A stretch of 52,811 bases of DNA from Lachnospiraceae bacterium UBA3632. Lineage in GTDB: Bacteria; Bacillota; Clostridia; Lachnospirales; Lachnospiraceae. The stretch spans positions 1 to 52,811 of the forward strand of contig DFKZ01000021.1 in the NCBI GenBank assembly GCA_002373975.1. Direction: 5' to 3'. The first letter of the stretch is position 1; each line of letters opens with the position of its first letter. Below are positions 50,965-52,811 of this stretch, piece by piece. The notes beneath the pieces are model-generated. The model was not told the DNA's origin. It saw nothing but the letters and a program-made list of their open reading frames with translations, and did not search any database. Position numbers and translations under genes: made by a program.

Positions 50965-52641
50965 ATGAAGAAAAAAAGAGGAATTTCGATCTACATGATG
51001 CTTATACTGATAGCGCTTGCGCCGCTTTTAGTCGGTGCACTGGTGCTTACCATCGTATCGGCATCAACCCTTTCTTCCCACATGGAAGAGAATACTTACG
51101 AGAAGCTTGAAGTTGCATGTGTTTCGTCTGCCAAGTATTTTGAGTATGATATCGACAATGATATTTTGTCTCAGGATGATGAAAGCTTTGCTTATGTTGA
51201 CAGCTTTTTGGCAAACGACATTGATGTAACGCTCTTTAAGGGAAATGAACGTTTTATCACTTCCCTTAAAAAAGCTGACGGACCTTTCGGCAGGAATATC
51301 GGCACCACCGCTGATGATGCCATATATGCGACTGTTAAGTCCGGAAAGACCGTTGCCAAAAATAATGTCGTAATAAACGGTCAAAAATACTTTGTTTTCT
51401 ATTCGCCTATATATGATCAGAATGATCAATTCTGGGGCATGTCGTTTGCAGGCGAACCCATGGCTACAGTAGAAGCCGCGGAGAAAAAAGTTATCTCAAC
51501 GAGTGTAGTTATCGCGGTTGGAGTTGTTATTTTATTTGCACTGGTTGCATTCTTCCTTGCAAAGCTTATCGCAACTCCTATGAAGCAGATCGCAGATGTA
51601 AGCGAAGAGCTCTCTCAAGGAAAACTCAATGTTTCTATCAATGCCAAGAGCCATGTAAGAGAGATCATTTCCATGGTCGACTCCACCGGTGCTTTGGCTA
51701 AAGCTCTTAACGGAGCAGTAGGAACAGTTGTAACTTCAGCTGACAACCTTGCGGTTGCCGTTGTTGAAGTTGATGAAAAGACCACTCACAATGTTGAAAG
51801 TGTAAGTCAGATCAACGAGGCTATCAATGAGGTGGCCCAGACATCACAGAGCGTTGCCGAATCCGCTCAGAACATGTCTGAGAAGGCTATCGAGCTCGGT
51901 GATAATATCGAGAGACTTAACGAGAACATCGCAGTTCTCAAGAATGCTTCCGACGAGATCATGGTAGCAAACAACGAAGCTTCCGAGTATATGGATACAG
52001 TGCTTAAGTCCAGCAATGATAGCGTTCAGGCAGTTACCGAGATCAGCGAGAAGATCAGTGCTACAAATGATGCTGTTAAGGATATCTCCGAATCCGTTCA
52101 GATGATCGATGATATCGCAAGCCAGACACAGCTCCTTTCACTCAATGCTTCCATCGAGGCAGCGAGAGCAGGAGAGGCAGGACGCGGATTCGCGGTTGTT
52201 GCGGAGAGCATCAAGCAGCTTGCTGAAAGCAGCTCCGAAAATGCAGCAAAGATCAACGATATCGTTAAGAAGGTTACCGATATTTCTAACGAGACAGTAC
52301 AGGTTGCCGAAAAGGTTAAGGGTATCATCGAATCCGAGAGAGGATACATCACAGAAACCCAGGGCAAGTTCACAGTTCTTTCCGGTGCTGTTGATGAGTC
52401 TGTAGCAGGAATCACTTCCATCTCTGATATGGCTGCAGAGCTTGATTCAATCAAGAACGAGCTCACCAATGCAACTACCGATCTGGGAGCTATCTCAGAA
52501 GAGCTTGGAGCAAGCGCGGAGGAAGTATCCGCAAGCTGCTCGACAGTAACGGTTGCATGTACCGATACACAGGCACAGACTCAGGAGATGCGTGCTATTA
52601 ACGAGCACCTCACCGAGGCAGTTTCATTCTTCACTCTTTGA
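50965..52641 (+). CDS. Methyl-accepting chemotaxis protein
   Basis: A 558-residue receptor. The first membrane helix is at about 9-32, and a Cache-like external sensor covers about 33-170. A second helix (about 175-200) is followed by HAMP (about 200-255) and the signalling domain, whose hairpin tip is QLLSLNASIEAARAGEAGRGFAVVA. It feeds CheA/CheW. It stands alone with its own promoter and a strong terminator. The ligand is unknown. The C-terminus lacks a CheR-tethering pentapeptide. Confidence 0.95.
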   Translation: MKKKRGISIYMMLILIALAPLLVGALVLTIVSASTLSSHMEENTYEKLEVACVSSAKYFEYDIDNDILSQDDESFAYVDSFLANDIDVTLFKGNERFITSLKKADGPFGRNIGTTADDAIYATVKSGKTVAKNNVVINGQKYFVFYSPIYDQNDQFWGMSFAGEPMATVEAAEKKVISTSVVIAVGVVILFALVAFFLAKLIATPMKQIADVSEELSQGKLNVSINAKSHVREIISMVDSTGALAKALNGAVGTVVTSADNLAVAVVEVDEKTTHNVESVSQINEAINEVAQTSQSVAESAQNMSEKAIELGDNIERLNENIAVLKNASDEIMVANNEASEYMDTVLKSSNDSVQAVTEISEKISATNDAVKDISESVQMIDDIASQTQLLSLNASIEAARAGEAGRGFAVVAESIKQLAESSSENAAKINDIVKKVTDISNETVQVAEKVKGIIESERGYITETQGKFTVLSGAVDESVAGITSISDMAAELDSIKNELTNATTDLGAISEELGASAEEVSASCSTVTVACTDTQAQTQEMRAINEHLTEAVSFFTL

Positions 52642-52670
52642 TAAAGCATAAATATATCGAATGAATAATT

Positions 52671-52699
52671 AAACCGGCGCCGATATGGCGCCGGTTTTT
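52671..52699 (+). terminator. Terminator of the chemoreceptor gene
   Basis: AAACCGGCGCC (52671-52681) and GGCGCCGGTTT (52687-52697) form a perfect 11-bp stem with a GATAT loop, running into T residues. Confidence 0.95.
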
Positions 52700-52700
52700 G

Positions 52701-52745
52701 TTTTGCCTTACAGGAAAGTACATCAAACCTTCCTGTAAGGCAAAA
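52701..52745. repeat. Perfect 16-bp inverted repeat downstream of the chemoreceptor terminator
   Basis: TTTTGCCTTACAGGAA (52701-52716) is mirrored exactly at 52730-52745 around a 13-base spacer. Neither strand has a T-run after the stem, so it is not a standard terminator. It could be an operator, an extragenic palindrome or the start of a hairpin-rich element. Confidence 0.8.
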
Positions 52746-52748
52746 AAA

Positions 52749-52773
52749 CTGCGCGGGAATTCGACTCGCGCAG
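52749..52773. repeat. Short GC-rich inverted repeat near the window end
   Basis: CTGCGCG (52749-52755) and CGCGCAG (52767-52773) form a 7-bp stem around an 11-base loop containing GAATTC. It sits three bases after the 16-bp inverted repeat. The remaining bases to 52811 hold nothing I can assign. Confidence 0.6.
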
Positions 52774-52811
52774 AAATAAAGATTTATCCTAAACTCTCCA
52801 CAAATTATACT

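Noticed and set aside
1..52811. tRNA, rRNA, insertion sequence, prophage or restriction-type defence genes
   Set aside because: None recognised: no transposase, integrase, phage structural or defence-type domains occur among the credible genes, and I noticed no tRNA-like cloverleaf.

Overview
The window is about 53 kb of a bacterial chromosome with moderate GC, tightly packed and almost entirely on the + strand. Gene content and order point to a motile anaerobe of the Firmicutes, most likely a Lachnospiraceae member close to Butyrivibrio, Pseudobutyrivibrio or Roseburia. The main reasons are a Bacillus/Clostridia-type fla/che operon (FliY, CheC, CheD, FlhF, FlhG, SigD), a clostridial rnfCDGEAB cluster, cmk-ispH-rpsA gene order, and a membrane-bound biotin-dependent decarboxylase operon. 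I see no rRNA, tRNA, CRISPR array, phage or insertion sequence.

Region 1 (1-23443) is the downstream part of a flagellar/chemotaxis operon. The order is [flgE end]-flbD-motA-motB-fliL-fliM-fliY-cheY-fliO-fliP-fliQ-fliR-flhB-flhA-flhF-flhG-PilZ brake-cheB-cheA-cheW-cheC-cheD-small membrane protein-sigD-fapA-105-aa protein-DUF6115-like protein-MltG-like protein. Genes overlap or lie within about 70 bases of each other, and no internal terminator is visible. The products are stator, switch, export gate, placement GTPases, a c-di-GMP brake, adaptation enzymes and the late sigma factor, followed by four lineage-specific genes of uncertain role.

Region 2 (23444-31700) opens with a consensus sigma-A promoter driving rpsU, then a terminator and a palindrome-rich spacer. 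A phosphoesterase and scpA-scpB follow. Next comes a five-gene operon of a membrane-coupled biotin enzyme: MmdA-type carboxyltransferase, OadG-like lipoprotein, biotin carrier, OadB and OadA/PycB-type carboxyltransferase.

Region 3 (31700-42560) holds a signalling block (hybrid histidine kinase, TetR regulator, GGDEF cyclase, RpiR regulator). It is followed by a housekeeping block: HI0933-type flavoprotein, cmk, an inverted-repeat-bounded spacer, ispH overlapping rpsA, then cheR.

Region 4 (42560-52811) holds a minus-strand YprB-like exonuclease, a 346-base hairpin-rich spacer, the six-gene Rnf operon, a cell-wall GH25-like membrane protein that appears to lack its catalytic glutamate, and a chemoreceptor with its own promoter and terminator.

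A shared theme is ion-motive energy. Rnf and the OadB-type decarboxylase are classes of ion pump (Na+ in many cases), and the MotA/MotB pair resembles Na+-type PomA/PomB. The window may therefore encode both producers and a consumer of a sodium gradient. The least explained material is a set of intergenic, hairpin-rich elements at about 23774-23914, 39422-39574, 43775-43955 and 52701-52773.
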